From: Limnohabitans sp.
GTDB taxonomy: Bacteria > Pseudomonadota > Gammaproteobacteria > Burkholderiales > Burkholderiaceae_C
Direction: 5' to 3'
DNA length: 12,773 nt
Assembly: GCA_018883305.1 (NCBI GenBank)
Contig: VEQI01000057.1
Coordinates: 1 to 12,773 of the forward strand
The notes below the pieces were generated by a model. That model saw only the letters and a list, made by a program, of their open reading frames with translations, did no database searches and was not told where the DNA came from. Below are positions 1-7,811 of this stretch, one piece after another. Numbering within the stretch: the stretch's first letter is position 1; each line of letters begins with the position of its first letter. The position numbers and the translations under genes were made by a program.

Positions 1-11
1 GCCCTGAGGGC

Positions 12-1178
12 TCAGCGTGCCGACTGACGCTGCCCACGCCACCACGATGTCAGCGCCACCCCCACGATGAGGACGGGCACGAACGAGCCTTCGTTGAGCC
101 AGGTCCAGCCCTGTGTGGTCACCAGGGCGCCCGAAGCAAACGAGGTCACGGCCATGGTCCCGAAAATGCAGAAATTGAGCGCCGCCTGGGCCTTGTCTTT
201 TTCAGCCGGGGTGTAGGTGCTGAGTGACAACGTGGTGCTGCCGGTGAACAGTAAATTCCAGCCCACACCCAGCAGGAAGGAAGACAGCAGGAACTGATGT
301 AACTCCACCCCGCTGAGGGCGATCAGGATGCAGATGAAATTCAGCACCGCGCCCAAGGACATCACCTTCAGGGTTCCAAAACGCTTGATGAGGTGCCCGG
401 TGATGAAGCCTGGTGCAAACATGCCGATCACGTGCCACTGCAACACCAGCGCGGTATTCTCGAAGGACAGCCCGCACACCTGCATGGCCAGTGGGGTGGC
501 GGCCATCAGCAGGTTCATCACCCCATAGCTGAGGGCACCTGCCACCGCGGACACCATGAAGGTGGGTTGACGCGCGATCTCCAGCAACGTTCGACCGCCT
601 TCATGGTGCTGTTTGGCGGGGGGCGGCGGAAATTGAATGAAAGAGATCACGACAAACGACAGCACGGCCACCACCGCCAGAGCCGCATAGGCCCCCGCAA
701 ACGGCACGTCCAGCATGTTGCGCGAGCGGGTGGCCAGGTTGGGGCCAATGATGGCGCCAATCAGGCCACCGGCCATGACCAGGGAGACCGCCTTCTCACG
801 GAAGGAGGGTGCGCACAGTTCCGCCGCTGCAAAGCGATACAAATGCGCATTGGCGCTGTAGTAGCCAGCCACCAGGGTGGTCAGCACCAACAGCCAGAAT
901 TGCTGATGGGTCACCGCATACACGCCCAGGCCACAAGACACCAAGGCCACGACCAAGCCGAGTTGAAACGACGCTCGGCGACCAAAGCGTACCTGAGTTC
1001 GCTCCACCAGGCCGGTGCTCAGCGCACTGCCCACCACATAGCCCATCACGGGCAAGGTGGCCATCCAGCCCACCGGGGCGAGGCTCAGGCCCACCAGGCC
1101 ATTGATGGCAATGAACGTGATGTTGTTGGTCAGGAACAGGCCCTGGGCCAGGGTCAGCAGGAGCAGATTGGCATTCAT
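12..1178 (-). CDS. MFS transporter, substrate unknown
   Basis: A 388-residue, strongly hydrophobic protein with about twelve predicted membrane segments, the usual size and layout of a major facilitator superfamily permease in the inner membrane. Segments fall near residues 4-26, 33-55, 70-90, 93-112, 131-150, 161-181, 207-228, 240-262, 268-288, 294-314, 333-352 and 360-380. Loop 2-3 carries a motif-A-like stretch (ERTQVRFGRR) and loop 8-9 carries its second-half counterpart (GHLIKRFG), as expected from the internal duplication of the fold. A proline-rich, charged loop (PPPPAKQHHEGG, near 182-195) links the two halves. It starts at ATG 1178 with only a weak ribosome binding site (GAG directly upstream). 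It is the last gene after amgK and rsmE, 66 bp beyond rsmE, so co-transcription is possible but unproven. The MFS call is firm; neither the substrate nor the direction of transport can be told from the sequence. Confidence 0.88.
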   Translation of the reverse strand: MNANLLLLTLAQGLFLTNNITFIAINGLVGLSLAPVGWMATLPVMGYVVGSALSTGLVERTQVRFGRRASFQLGLVVALVSCGLGVYAVTHQQFWLLVLTTLVAGYYSANAHLYRFAAAELCAPSFREKAVSLVMAGGLIGAIIGPNLATRSRNMLDVPFAGAYAALAVVAVLSFVVISFIQFPPPPAKQHHEGGRTLLEIARQPTFMVSAVAGALSYGVMNLLMAATPLAMQVCGLSFENTALVLQWHVIGMFAPGFITGHLIKRFGTLKVMSLGAVLNFICILIALSGVELHQFLLSSFLLGVGWNLLFTGSTTLSLSTYTPAEKDKAQAALNFCIFGTMAVTSFASGALVTTQGWTWLNEGSFVPVLIVGVALTSWWRGQRQSAR

Positions 1179-1244
1179 CTCGACGTTATAGGTGATTCAG
1201 ACGATTCGACGAGTGAGGTGCGCGACACCTGGGGCCCGTCCGCC

Positions 1245-1976
1245 TCAAGGCACAACCAGCCGCATCACCGCCGCCAGCGCAGCGGTTTCTGCCCGCAGGA
1301 CGCGTGTACCCAGCGACACCGGGGTGAGTCCGTGCTCGGTCAGCCGAGACTCTTCCTCGGCACTCAACCCACCTTCGGGTCCGCTGACCAGCAGCCAGGC
1401 GGTGGTGGCGGGTTGATGGGCTTGAATCGCGCCCAGCGAACGGGCTGCCGCCGACAAGGACAACACGCCTTGAAACTGTTCCGGTGTGGAGATGGGCTTG
1501 GCCTGCAGCCATTGGGACAGGGTTTGCACCGGGTCCACGACCATGAGTCGGTTGCGCCCGCATTGCTCGCTGGCAGCGACCACCACCGATTGCCAGTGGG
1601 CCAGCTTTTTCTCCGCACGCTCGCCTTGCAGCCGCAAGACGCTGCGCTCGGTCATCAGGGGGGTGAGGCGTTGCACCCCCAGCTCGGTGGCTTTCTCCAC
1701 CAGCCAGTCCATGCGGTCATTGGCGGGCATGCCCGTGACCAGGTGCACAGCAGTGGGTGCCTCACGTTCGATGGGCTGGTGCTGGCCTACCCGCACACGC
1801 ACCTCCTGGCGGCCCATGTGCTCTACCCGGGCTTCGTATTCGCCGCCTCGGCCGTCAAACAGGGTGAGCGCGTCGCCGGGCTGCAGACGCAGCACCTGCA
1901 CGTGTCGTGCGGCGCCCGCAGGCAGCGACAGCACGCGGTCGCTGCCGAGGGGAAGTTCGCAATACAGGCGTGGCAT
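1245..1976 (-). CDS. rsmE: 16S rRNA m3U1498 methyltransferase RsmE
   Basis: A 243-residue SPOUT-class methyltransferase that uses S-adenosylmethionine to methylate N3 of U1498 in 16S rRNA of the small subunit. The length matches the family. An N-terminal PUA-like RNA-binding part (about 1-70, with HVQVLRLQPGD and LFDGRGGEY) precedes the trefoil-knot catalytic domain. Family signatures are all present: NDRMDWLVEKATELGV near 86-101, PLMTERSVLR near 106-115, ASEQCGRNR near 135-143, GPEGG at 199-203 and LGTRVLRAETA at 222-232; the last two line the SAM site in the knot. It begins at ATG 1976, 22 bp after the stop of amgK, so the two are probably transcribed together. The ribosome binding site is weak. 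No frameshift or missing key residue was seen. The large plus-strand open frame covering this gene is a GC-rich shadow. Confidence 0.96.
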   Translation of the reverse strand: MPRLYCELPLGSDRVLSLPAGAARHVQVLRLQPGDALTLFDGRGGEYEARVEHMGRQEVRVRVGQHQPIEREAPTAVHLVTGMPANDRMDWLVEKATELGVQRLTPLMTERSVLRLQGERAEKKLAHWQSVVVAASEQCGRNRLMVVDPVQTLSQWLQAKPISTPEQFQGVLSLSAAARSLGAIQAHQPATTAWLLVSGPEGGLSAEEESRLTEHGLTPVSLGTRVLRAETAALAAVMRLVVP

Positions 1977-1998
1977 CGGGCGTGCTCGTGGGGGGCGT

Positions 1999-3096
1999 TT
2001 AGCCGCGCCCCATCACCAGGGTGTTGTCCGGCACGATGCCTTCCACCTCGTCGATCAGCCGCAACAGGGGAATGAGTTCACGGTAGCGGCTGGCCGTGGC
2101 GCGGATGTAGCCGATGAAGCGAGGGGCATCTGCCAGGTATTTGGGTTTGCCATCGCGCAGCGTGAGGCGCGCAAAAATGCCAGCCACCTTGAGGTGGCGC
2201 TGTAAGCCCATCCACTCCACGGCGCGCCAGAACTCGCCGAAATCTTGTGACCACCCTTCGGCGTCCAGCAGCCCCTGCACACGGGCACGCTCCCAATAAC
2301 GCACCGTGACGTCCAGCACGAAGTCTTCGTCCCAGCTCAGGAAGGCGTCACGCATCAAGCTGGCCACGTCGTAAGTGACGGGGCCATAGACGGCGTCCTG
2401 GAAGTCCAGCACGCCCAGTCGGGGTTCGTCAGCCTGGGCGGGCATCATCAGGTTGCGGGGCATGAAGTCGCGGTGCACAAACACCGAGGGGCCGCGCAGG
2501 TTGTGGGCGATGATGCGCTCGAAACAGGTGTTCAAGGTGTTGCGCGTGGCATCGGTCAATGTCAGGCCGCGATGATGGCCCAGGTACCACTCGGGGAAGA
2601 GTTCCAGTTCGCGTCGCAACAGGGCTTCGTCGTAGGCGGGCAGCACGCCGGGGCGGCTGGCCGTTTGCCAGGGTAACAAGGCGTCCAGCGCGCGTTGGTA
2701 CAGCGCCAGGGGTGGGGCGGCCCGGGGGTCGATGACCTCCATCATGGTGTGCTGGCCCAGATCGTCCAGGAGCATGAAGCCCTGGGCGGCGTCCCAGGCC
2801 AGGATGCGTGGCACCAGCAGGCCCGCGTCCCGCATCAGGCCAGCAATGCGCACAAAGGGCTCGCAATTCTCTTTTTCGGGTGGCGCATCCATGATGATGC
2901 GGGTGCCGTGGGCGCTGTCCACACGGAAGTAACGCCGAAAGCTGGCATCGGCTGAGGCGGCACGCACACTGCGCGGGTCCAGCGAATGGGCGAGGGTCTG
3001 CTGCTGCAACCAGGTCTCGAAGGCCTGCTGGCGCTGCGGATCGGTCCAGTTTGGGGGAGAAACCACAGAAGCGGGAGTGGGGGCAGGATGGCTCAT
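1999..3096 (-). CDS. amgK: N-acetylmuramate/N-acetylglucosamine kinase AmgK
   Basis: A 365-residue soluble kinase of the aminoglycoside-phosphotransferase fold. In characterised relatives (Pseudomonas AmgK) it phosphorylates the anomeric position of MurNAc or GlcNAc; MurU then makes the UDP-sugar, bypassing de novo, fosfomycin-sensitive synthesis. Visible features are the nucleotide-binding N-lobe (ASFRRYFRVD near 51-60), a hinge-like DDLGQHTM near 111-118, the catalytic loop HRDFMPRN at 208-215 (Asp210, Asn215) and the metal-binding DFQDAVYGPVTYD from Asp231, typical of this subfamily rather than of resistance enzymes. I chose the start at ATG 3096 (MSHPAP): earlier in-frame starts would run into the divergent lptD coding region and add 33 non-conserved residues. 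rsmE follows after 22 bp. Its usual partner, murU, is not adjacent but lies at the right end of the window. The main uncertainty is sugar preference. Confidence 0.9.
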   Translation of the reverse strand: MSHPAPTPASVVSPPNWTDPQRQQAFETWLQQQTLAHSLDPRSVRAASADASFRRYFRVDSAHGTRIIMDAPPEKENCEPFVRIAGLMRDAGLLVPRILAWDAAQGFMLLDDLGQHTMMEVIDPRAAPPLALYQRALDALLPWQTASRPGVLPAYDEALLRRELELFPEWYLGHHRGLTLTDATRNTLNTCFERIIAHNLRGPSVFVHRDFMPRNLMMPAQADEPRLGVLDFQDAVYGPVTYDVASLMRDAFLSWDEDFVLDVTVRYWERARVQGLLDAEGWSQDFGEFWRAVEWMGLQRHLKVAGIFARLTLRDGKPKYLADAPRFIGYIRATASRYRELIPLLRLIDEVEGIVPDNTLVMGRG

Positions 3097-3137
3097 GGAT
3101 AATTCAAATTCTACAAACCCAGGTGTGATCGCCGCTC
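3097..3137. promoter_or_regulatory. Divergent promoter region, amgK / lptD
   Basis: This 41-bp gap separates the divergent starts of amgK and lptD and is distinctly AT-rich in a GC-rich window. On the plus strand GATAAT (3098-3103) is a good -10 candidate for lptD, five of six to TATAAT. On the minus strand TAGAAT (3113-3108) is an equally good one for amgK. The two nearly abut, so polymerases on the two strands would compete. No convincing -35 box lies 16-18 bp from either, and I could not make a sigma-E consensus fit. AATT repeats around 3101-3110 (AATTCAAATT) form an imperfect palindrome. Role inferred from position and composition. Confidence 0.45.
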
Positions 3138-5570
3138 TTGAAACCCCTGCTCGCATTGCTGACCTGCCTGACGCTGGCCGTGCCGGCCTTGGCACAAGAG
3201 CCGGTGTCCACGGCAGCGGGTACGGCGGTGGCCGGCCCGCTGGCGGAAGGACCCCCCTTGGTGCTCAAGCCCAGTGCCTTGCTGCAAGAGCAGATCCCGG
3301 GTCAACACAAGCGCGACTTGCCGGTGTTCATTCAAGCCGATCGCATCTCCGGTCGCGCCGATATCGAGACCCGGTTGGAGGGTGACGCGGTGATGCGCCG
3401 CGGCGACACCGTCATTCGCGCCAATCAGATTTTGTTCAATCAGGCCGAAGACCGCTTGCAGGCGCAGGGCCAGGTGCGCATCAATCGATCCGGCAACCGC
3501 TTCGAAGGCCCGCTGCTGGAGTTGCAGGTGGACACCTTTGAGGGGTTTTTCACCGAGCCGCGGTTTCAATTCTTGCGCAACCAGGCCCATGGTCAGGCCA
3601 AGCGTATTGATTTCATCGATGACTCGCGCGCAGTCATCCACCAAACCACGTTCACCACCTGTGAGCGCAAGCCCGGTCCTAGCTGGCTGCCGGACTGGGT
3701 GCTCAAGGCGCAGCGCATCGAGGTCAACAGCGAGCTCAACGAGGCGCGGGCCGAGGGCGCCTCCGTGCAGTTCAAGGGCGTGCCGGTCCTGCCGGTGCCG
3801 TCGGTGACTTTCCCCATGAGTCCTGAGCGTCGCTCGGGCTTGCTCACGCCCACCATCGGGGTGGACAACATCGGGGGAGCCGAATATTCGCAACCGTATT
3901 ACTGGGACATTGCGCCCAACCGTGACCTCACGCTCTACAACACCCTGTGGTCCAAGCGTGGACTGAACGTGGGCGCCGAGTTTCGCTACCTGGAGAGTGT
4001 GCAGCCAGACTATCGTGGGCAATTCCGGTTCGACTACATGCCCAACGATCTGCTGCGTGAGCGTAGCCGCTGGGGACTGGCACAAACCCATGCCGGGTGG
4101 TTCGATGTGGGTTCCGAGCGCATCAACATGAACCTCAACCTCAACCGGGTGAGCGATGACAACTACTGGCGCGATTTCACGCGCATGTCACCCACGCTGA
4201 CGCAGCGCATTCTGCCCAGTGACCTGCAACTGTCCTGGAACCACGGGCCGTTTGCCAGTTCCTTCCGAACCCTGCACTGGCAAACCCTGCAAGATCCCAC
4301 GGCGCCCATCACACCGCCTTTTGATCGCATGCCCCAGTTGTTCACGCGCTATCAAAGCCCGCTGGGACAGCGCGTGGAGGTGGGGGTCGAGGCCGATTAC
4401 TCGCGCTTTGAACGTGCCATGGCGTGTGTGACCACGGCCACCAACACCCTGGACTGTCAGCCCAATGCGCAACGGGTGTATTCACAGGCGCGTGTGGCCT
4501 ACCCCATGGCGTTTGCGCTGGGCACCGTGACGCCCAAGCTGATGATGCATGCACGCAGCTACCAGTTTGATACTCCTCTGAGCACCAGCGGGACTCTGGC
4601 GGCCACTGGCCCCACCTCCGCCAGTGTGGCCGTGCCCACCTTCAGCCTGGATGCCGTGACCGTGATGGAGCGCCCCGCCAGCTGGGCCGGGCGTGACATG
4701 GTGCAGACGCTGGAGCCGCGCATTTTTTATGTCAACACGCCGTATCGCGACCAGAGCCGCTTGCCGGTCTATGACACGGGCCGCTATGACTACAACTTTG
4801 CCACCGTCTACACCGAGAACGCCTTTGTTGGACAAGACCGCATTGCCGACAACAAGCTGATCACGATGGGGGCCACCTCGCGCTTCATCGATCCCAGCAC
4901 AGGCGTCGAGGCGGCCCGTTTTGGTCTGGCCCAGCGATTGCGCCTGAAAGACCAGAATGTGCTTTTGCCGACCGAGACGGAGCCCATTTCCGAACGGTTG
5001 AGCGATGTGCTGGCGGGCGCCATGGTGCAACTCAACCCGGCCATGCAGCTTGACTCCACGGTGCAATACAACCCCAAGACCACCCGCTCCATGCGCACCA
5101 CGGCCGGCATGCGCTACATGCCGGGCAACTACCGTCTTTTGTCGGCTGCCTATCGTTACCAGGTGGACCCCACCACCCAGCAAACCAGCGAACTGATCGA
5201 TACCGCGTGGCAGTGGCCCATCAAGTCCCTGTGGGGCGCAGCCGGTCGCGACCAGGGGCCCGGTCGAGGGCTGGGCGAGGACCAGTGGTACGCCGTGGGG
5301 CGACTCAACTACAACCTGAGCGAGGGCAAGGTGGTCGATGCGGTACTGGGAGTCGAGTACGATGCAGGTTGCTGGATTGGCCGGGTGGTGTTTGAGCGTT
5401 TGCAGGTGGCGGCCAATCAGGCCAACCAGCGACTGATGTTTCAGCTCGAATTTTCCGGTTTTGCCCGGGTGGGCCCCAACCCCCTGGGAACACTCAAGAC
5501 CCATATCCCGCGCTACCAGTACCTGCGCGATCAGGTGTCCGCGCCGAGCCGATTTGGCCAATACGATTGA
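3138..5570 (+). CDS. lptD: LPS-assembly outer membrane protein LptD
   Basis: An 810-residue essential outer-membrane protein that, plugged by lipoprotein LptE, receives lipopolysaccharide from the periplasmic Lpt bridge and places it in the outer leaflet. The order is signal peptide 1-19 (cut after VPALA), periplasmic OstA/LptA-like jellyroll (about 65-195, FIQADRISGRAD onward), then a large beta-barrel rich in alternating aromatic strands. The C-terminal signature GFARVGPNPLGTLK is typical of the family. The start is TTG at 3138: an in-frame stop (TGA 3126-3128) lies just upstream, no ATG precedes the signal peptide, and AGGTG at 3121-3125 is a possible, rather distant ribosome binding site. 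Cysteines outside the signal are Cys175, Cys430, Cys440 and Cys745. The equivalent of E. coli Cys31 is missing and the usual C-terminal Cys pair is a single Cys, so one interdomain bond (175-745) is likely. surA follows after 6 bp. Confidence 0.97.
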   Translation: MKPLLALLTCLTLAVPALAQEPVSTAAGTAVAGPLAEGPPLVLKPSALLQEQIPGQHKRDLPVFIQADRISGRADIETRLEGDAVMRRGDTVIRANQILFNQAEDRLQAQGQVRINRSGNRFEGPLLELQVDTFEGFFTEPRFQFLRNQAHGQAKRIDFIDDSRAVIHQTTFTTCERKPGPSWLPDWVLKAQRIEVNSELNEARAEGASVQFKGVPVLPVPSVTFPMSPERRSGLLTPTIGVDNIGGAEYSQPYYWDIAPNRDLTLYNTLWSKRGLNVGAEFRYLESVQPDYRGQFRFDYMPNDLLRERSRWGLAQTHAGWFDVGSERINMNLNLNRVSDDNYWRDFTRMSPTLTQRILPSDLQLSWNHGPFASSFRTLHWQTLQDPTAPITPPFDRMPQLFTRYQSPLGQRVEVGVEADYSRFERAMACVTTATNTLDCQPNAQRVYSQARVAYPMAFALGTVTPKLMMHARSYQFDTPLSTSGTLAATGPTSASVAVPTFSLDAVTVMERPASWAGRDMVQTLEPRIFYVNTPYRDQSRLPVYDTGRYDYNFATVYTENAFVGQDRIADNKLITMGATSRFIDPSTGVEAARFGLAQRLRLKDQNVLLPTETEPISERLSDVLAGAMVQLNPAMQLDSTVQYNPKTTRSMRTTAGMRYMPGNYRLLSAAYRYQVDPTTQQTSELIDTAWQWPIKSLWGAAGRDQGPGRGLGEDQWYAVGRLNYNLSEGKVVDAVLGVEYDAGCWIGRVVFERLQVAANQANQRLMFQLEFSGFARVGPNPLGTLKTHIPRYQYLRDQVSAPSRFGQYD

Positions 5571-5576
5571 CGGTTC

Positions 5577-6980
5577 ATGATGATTTTCAGTTCGCCTCGT
5601 TTCCCACGCCGTTGTTGCCAACTGGTGCTGCTGCTCTTGTCGGCGCCGCTGGTGGCCGCGCAGGGATTGCGCGCGCCGGCCCAGGCGGGGTCGTTGCGTC
5701 CCACGCCCTCTTTGCAGCCACTGGCGCTGACCTCTGCGCCAGTGGCACAGCAGCGCTTGTCATCGGACTACATCGTGGCGGTGGTGGGCAGTGAGCCCGT
5801 GACCAACCTGGAAGTCAACCTGCGCTTGCAGAGCATCGAGGTGCAATTGCGCCAGCAAGGGCAGCCACTGCCCGGGCGCGAGCAATTGCTGCGGGAGGTG
5901 CTGGACCTGGTGGTGGTGGAAAAAACCCAGCTGCAGTGGGCGCAGGAAGTTGGGGTTCAGGCCAGTGATGCGGAAGTGAATCAGGCCGAGGAAAGCGCGG
6001 CCGAACGGGCACAGATGAGCCCTGAGCAGATGCGTGCGCAACTTGAACGCGCGGGCATCAGCCTCAAGCAGTGGCGCCAGGATCTGCGGCATCAAATCGT
6101 GTTGCAACGCTTGCGCGAGCGCGAAGTGACCCCGCGCATTCGCCCCACCGAGCAGGAAATTGACCAATACCTGAAAGAGCGCCAGCAACAGCAGGAGAGC
6201 CGTCAGGCGCTCAATCTGGCGCAGATTCTGGTCCCCGTGGCGGATCAGGCGACGGTCGAGCAGGTCGCTCAGGCCGAGGCGAAAGCGCGGGATCTGCTCA
6301 AACGTGTGCAGGGTGGCGAAGACTTTGCGCAGCTGGCCAAATCCGTGTCAGCCTCCGCAGATCGCGACGCGGGTGGTCAGATGGGCATGCGTCCCTTGGA
6401 TCGGTATCCAGCGCTGTTCACCGATGCCGTGCGCCAGCAACCCGTGGGCGCTGTGGTGGGGCCGATTCGATCCGGGGCGGGCTTCCATCTGCTCAAAGTG
6501 CTGCAACGTGACGTGCCAGAGTCTGCCGCCACGGTCCAGCAAACCCATGCGCGCCACATTCTGTTGCGGCCGGGGGGCCAAATGAGCGTGACTGTGGCGC
6601 GCGCCGAGCTGGCCCGAATGAAGCGCGAGATCGAAGCTGGGCGTGCTGACTTTGCCCAGTTGGCCATGGAACATTCGCAAGACGGCAGCGCCAAGTCTGG
6701 GGGTGATCTGGGGTGGGCCAACCCCGGTGGCTTTGTGCCGGAATTCGAGGAGGTCATGAATCGTCTGGCGGCGAATGAAATTTCCGACCCGCTGGTGTCG
6801 CGCTTTGGTGTTCACCTGATCCAGGTGCTGGAGCGCCGCAAGAGCGAGATGTCCACGCGTGAATTGCGTGACCTCGCTCGCAATGCCTTGCGCGAGAGCA
6901 AGTTTGAAGAGACCTATCAGACCTGGGCCCAGGAAATCCGAGGTCGGGCCTATGTGGAATTCCGTGACCCGCCCCAATAA
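5577..6980 (+). CDS. surA: Periplasmic chaperone / peptidyl-prolyl isomerase SurA
   Basis: A 467-residue exported chaperone that binds unfolded beta-barrel proteins in the periplasm and hands them to the Bam complex; LptD is a classic client. A signal peptide (about 1-28, hydrophobic core QLVLLLLSAPLVAA) is followed by a Pro/Ala-rich spacer to about 62, then the SurA N-terminal chaperone domain (VAVVGSEPVTNLEV onward, about 64-200). Two parvulin domains follow: the first near 209-311 (LAQILV ... GAGFHLLKVLQ), the second near 322-420 (HARHILL ... GGDLGWANPGGFVPEF ... FGVHLIQVLE). A C-terminal helix completes the chaperone module. It is about 40 residues longer than E. coli SurA, chiefly from the N-terminal spacer. 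Two ATGs lie in tandem at 5577 and 5580, and either could be used. It starts 6 bp after lptD and ends 21 bp before rsmA, which fits one operon. Confidence 0.96.
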   Translation: MMIFSSPRFPRRCCQLVLLLLSAPLVAAQGLRAPAQAGSLRPTPSLQPLALTSAPVAQQRLSSDYIVAVVGSEPVTNLEVNLRLQSIEVQLRQQGQPLPGREQLLREVLDLVVVEKTQLQWAQEVGVQASDAEVNQAEESAAERAQMSPEQMRAQLERAGISLKQWRQDLRHQIVLQRLREREVTPRIRPTEQEIDQYLKERQQQQESRQALNLAQILVPVADQATVEQVAQAEAKARDLLKRVQGGEDFAQLAKSVSASADRDAGGQMGMRPLDRYPALFTDAVRQQPVGAVVGPIRSGAGFHLLKVLQRDVPESAATVQQTHARHILLRPGGQMSVTVARAELARMKREIEAGRADFAQLAMEHSQDGSAKSGGDLGWANPGGFVPEFEEVMNRLAANEISDPLVSRFGVHLIQVLERRKSEMSTRELRDLARNALRESKFEETYQTWAQEIRGRAYVEFRDPPQ

Positions 6981-7001
6981 GGGACTGGCTGGCGCACGCC
7001 C

Positions 7002-7811
7002 ATGAAGCACGTTGCCCGCAAACGTTTTGGCCAGCATTTTCTGACCGACCCGGCCATCATTGATGCCATTGTGCGCGCCATCCATCCACGCCCGGGGGAG
7101 CCCATGGTGGAAATTGGTCCCGGACTGGCCGCCATGACGCAACCTTTGGTCGAGCGTCTGGGGCGCTTGGGCGTGATCGAACTGGATCGCGACCTGGCCG
7201 CGCGCTTGCGGGCCCGGCAGGATCTGGATGTGGTTCAGGCCGATGTTTTGACGGTGGACTTCACGGCCCTGGCGGCCCGTTGGGGCGTGCCGCGTTTGCG
7301 CGTGGTGGGCAACCTGCCTTACAACATTTCATCGCCCATTCTGTTTCATCTGCTGGATCATGTGGATGCGATCCAGGACCAGCACTTCATGTTGCAGCAA
7401 GAGGTGGTGGACCGCATGGTGGCCTCGCCCAGCACGGCCGCCTATGGGCGTCTGAGCGTGATGCTGCAGTGGCGATACGAGATGGAGTCGGTGTTGCACG
7501 TGCCCCCAACGGCATTTGACCCTCCTCCCCGGGTGGACAGTGCCGTGGTGCGCATGGTGCCCAGGCCCTCGCCGGCCGTGCTGGACGTGAACGTGTTGAG
7601 CGAGGTGGTTCGCGAGGCTTTCAGTCAGCGGCGCAAGCTGTTGCGCCACAGTCTGGGCCGTTGGCTCCAGGCCAAAGGCGCCAACACGGCGTTTGACTTG
7701 CAACGCCGTGCGGAAGAAGTACCGGTGGAGGAATATGTGGCCTTGGCCCAGGCCCTGGGGGAAGCCGGCCATCAGGCCGGCTTGCTCACTCAGGCCGCAG
7801 CCAGCCAGTAG
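7002..7811 (+). CDS. rsmA: 16S rRNA dimethyladenosine transferase RsmA (KsgA)
   Basis: A 269-residue SAM-dependent enzyme that dimethylates A1518 and A1519 in the terminal helix of 16S rRNA, a late checkpoint in 30S assembly. Length and motifs match the family: KRFGQHFLTD at 7-16, SAM motif I VEIGPGLAAM at 36-45, the acidic ribose contact IELD at 59-62, QADV at 79-82, the catalytic NLPYNIS at 104-110 and PPTAFDPPPRVDSAV near 168-182. Motif I reads GPGLAAM rather than the common GPGLGAL, a small change unlikely to matter. It starts at ATG 7002 without an obvious ribosome binding site, 21 bp after surA, so it may depend on translation of surA. The last 22 bp of the gene overlap the end of the convergent barstar-family gene. 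In many relatives pdxA lies between surA and rsmA; it is absent here. Confidence 0.97.
   Translation: MKHVARKRFGQHFLTDPAIIDAIVRAIHPRPGEPMVEIGPGLAAMTQPLVERLGRLGVIELDRDLAARLRARQDLDVVQADVLTVDFTALAARWGVPRLRVVGNLPYNISSPILFHLLDHVDAIQDQHFMLQQEVVDRMVASPSTAAYGRLSVMLQWRYEMESVLHVPPTAFDPPPRVDSAVVRMVPRPSPAVLDVNVLSEVVREAFSQRRKLLRHSLGRWLQAKGANTAFDLQRRAEEVPVEEYVALAQALGEAGHQAGLLTQAAASQ
7762..7783. terminator. Perfect hairpin at the rsmA / barstar convergent ends
   Basis: A perfect inverted repeat, AAGCCGGCC at 7762-7770 and GGCCGGCTT at 7775-7783, leaves a 4-base loop (ATCA). It lies inside the last codons of rsmA and begins 6 bp beyond the stop of the leftward barstar gene. The stem is very stable (seven of nine pairs G-C). 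Neither strand has a U-run after it, only CTT at the foot, so it is not a textbook intrinsic terminator. The position suggests it stops or pauses transcripts leaving the barstar gene, or protects their 3' ends. Its part in rsmA coding may be incidental. Confidence 0.5.

Noticed and set aside
1216..1230. Small hairpin AGGTG / CACCT between rsmE and the MFS gene as a terminator
   Set aside because: Only five pairs and no T-run in the transcribed direction; too weak to claim.
393..2075. A 560-codon plus-strand open frame opposite the MFS transporter and rsmE
   Set aside because: Its product is rich in His, Gln, Gly and Arg with no recognisable domain, and it crosses two well-supported minus-strand genes; typical of stop-poor antisense frames in GC-rich DNA.
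3097..3195. Extended amgK start giving 33 extra residues
   Set aside because: It would overlap the lptD signal peptide and the divergent promoter gap, and the added residues do not look like AmgK.
4482..5621. A 379-codon minus-strand open frame across lptD
   Set aside because: It is antisense to confidently identified LptD barrel sequence, has no domain or ribosome site, and is similarly biased in composition.
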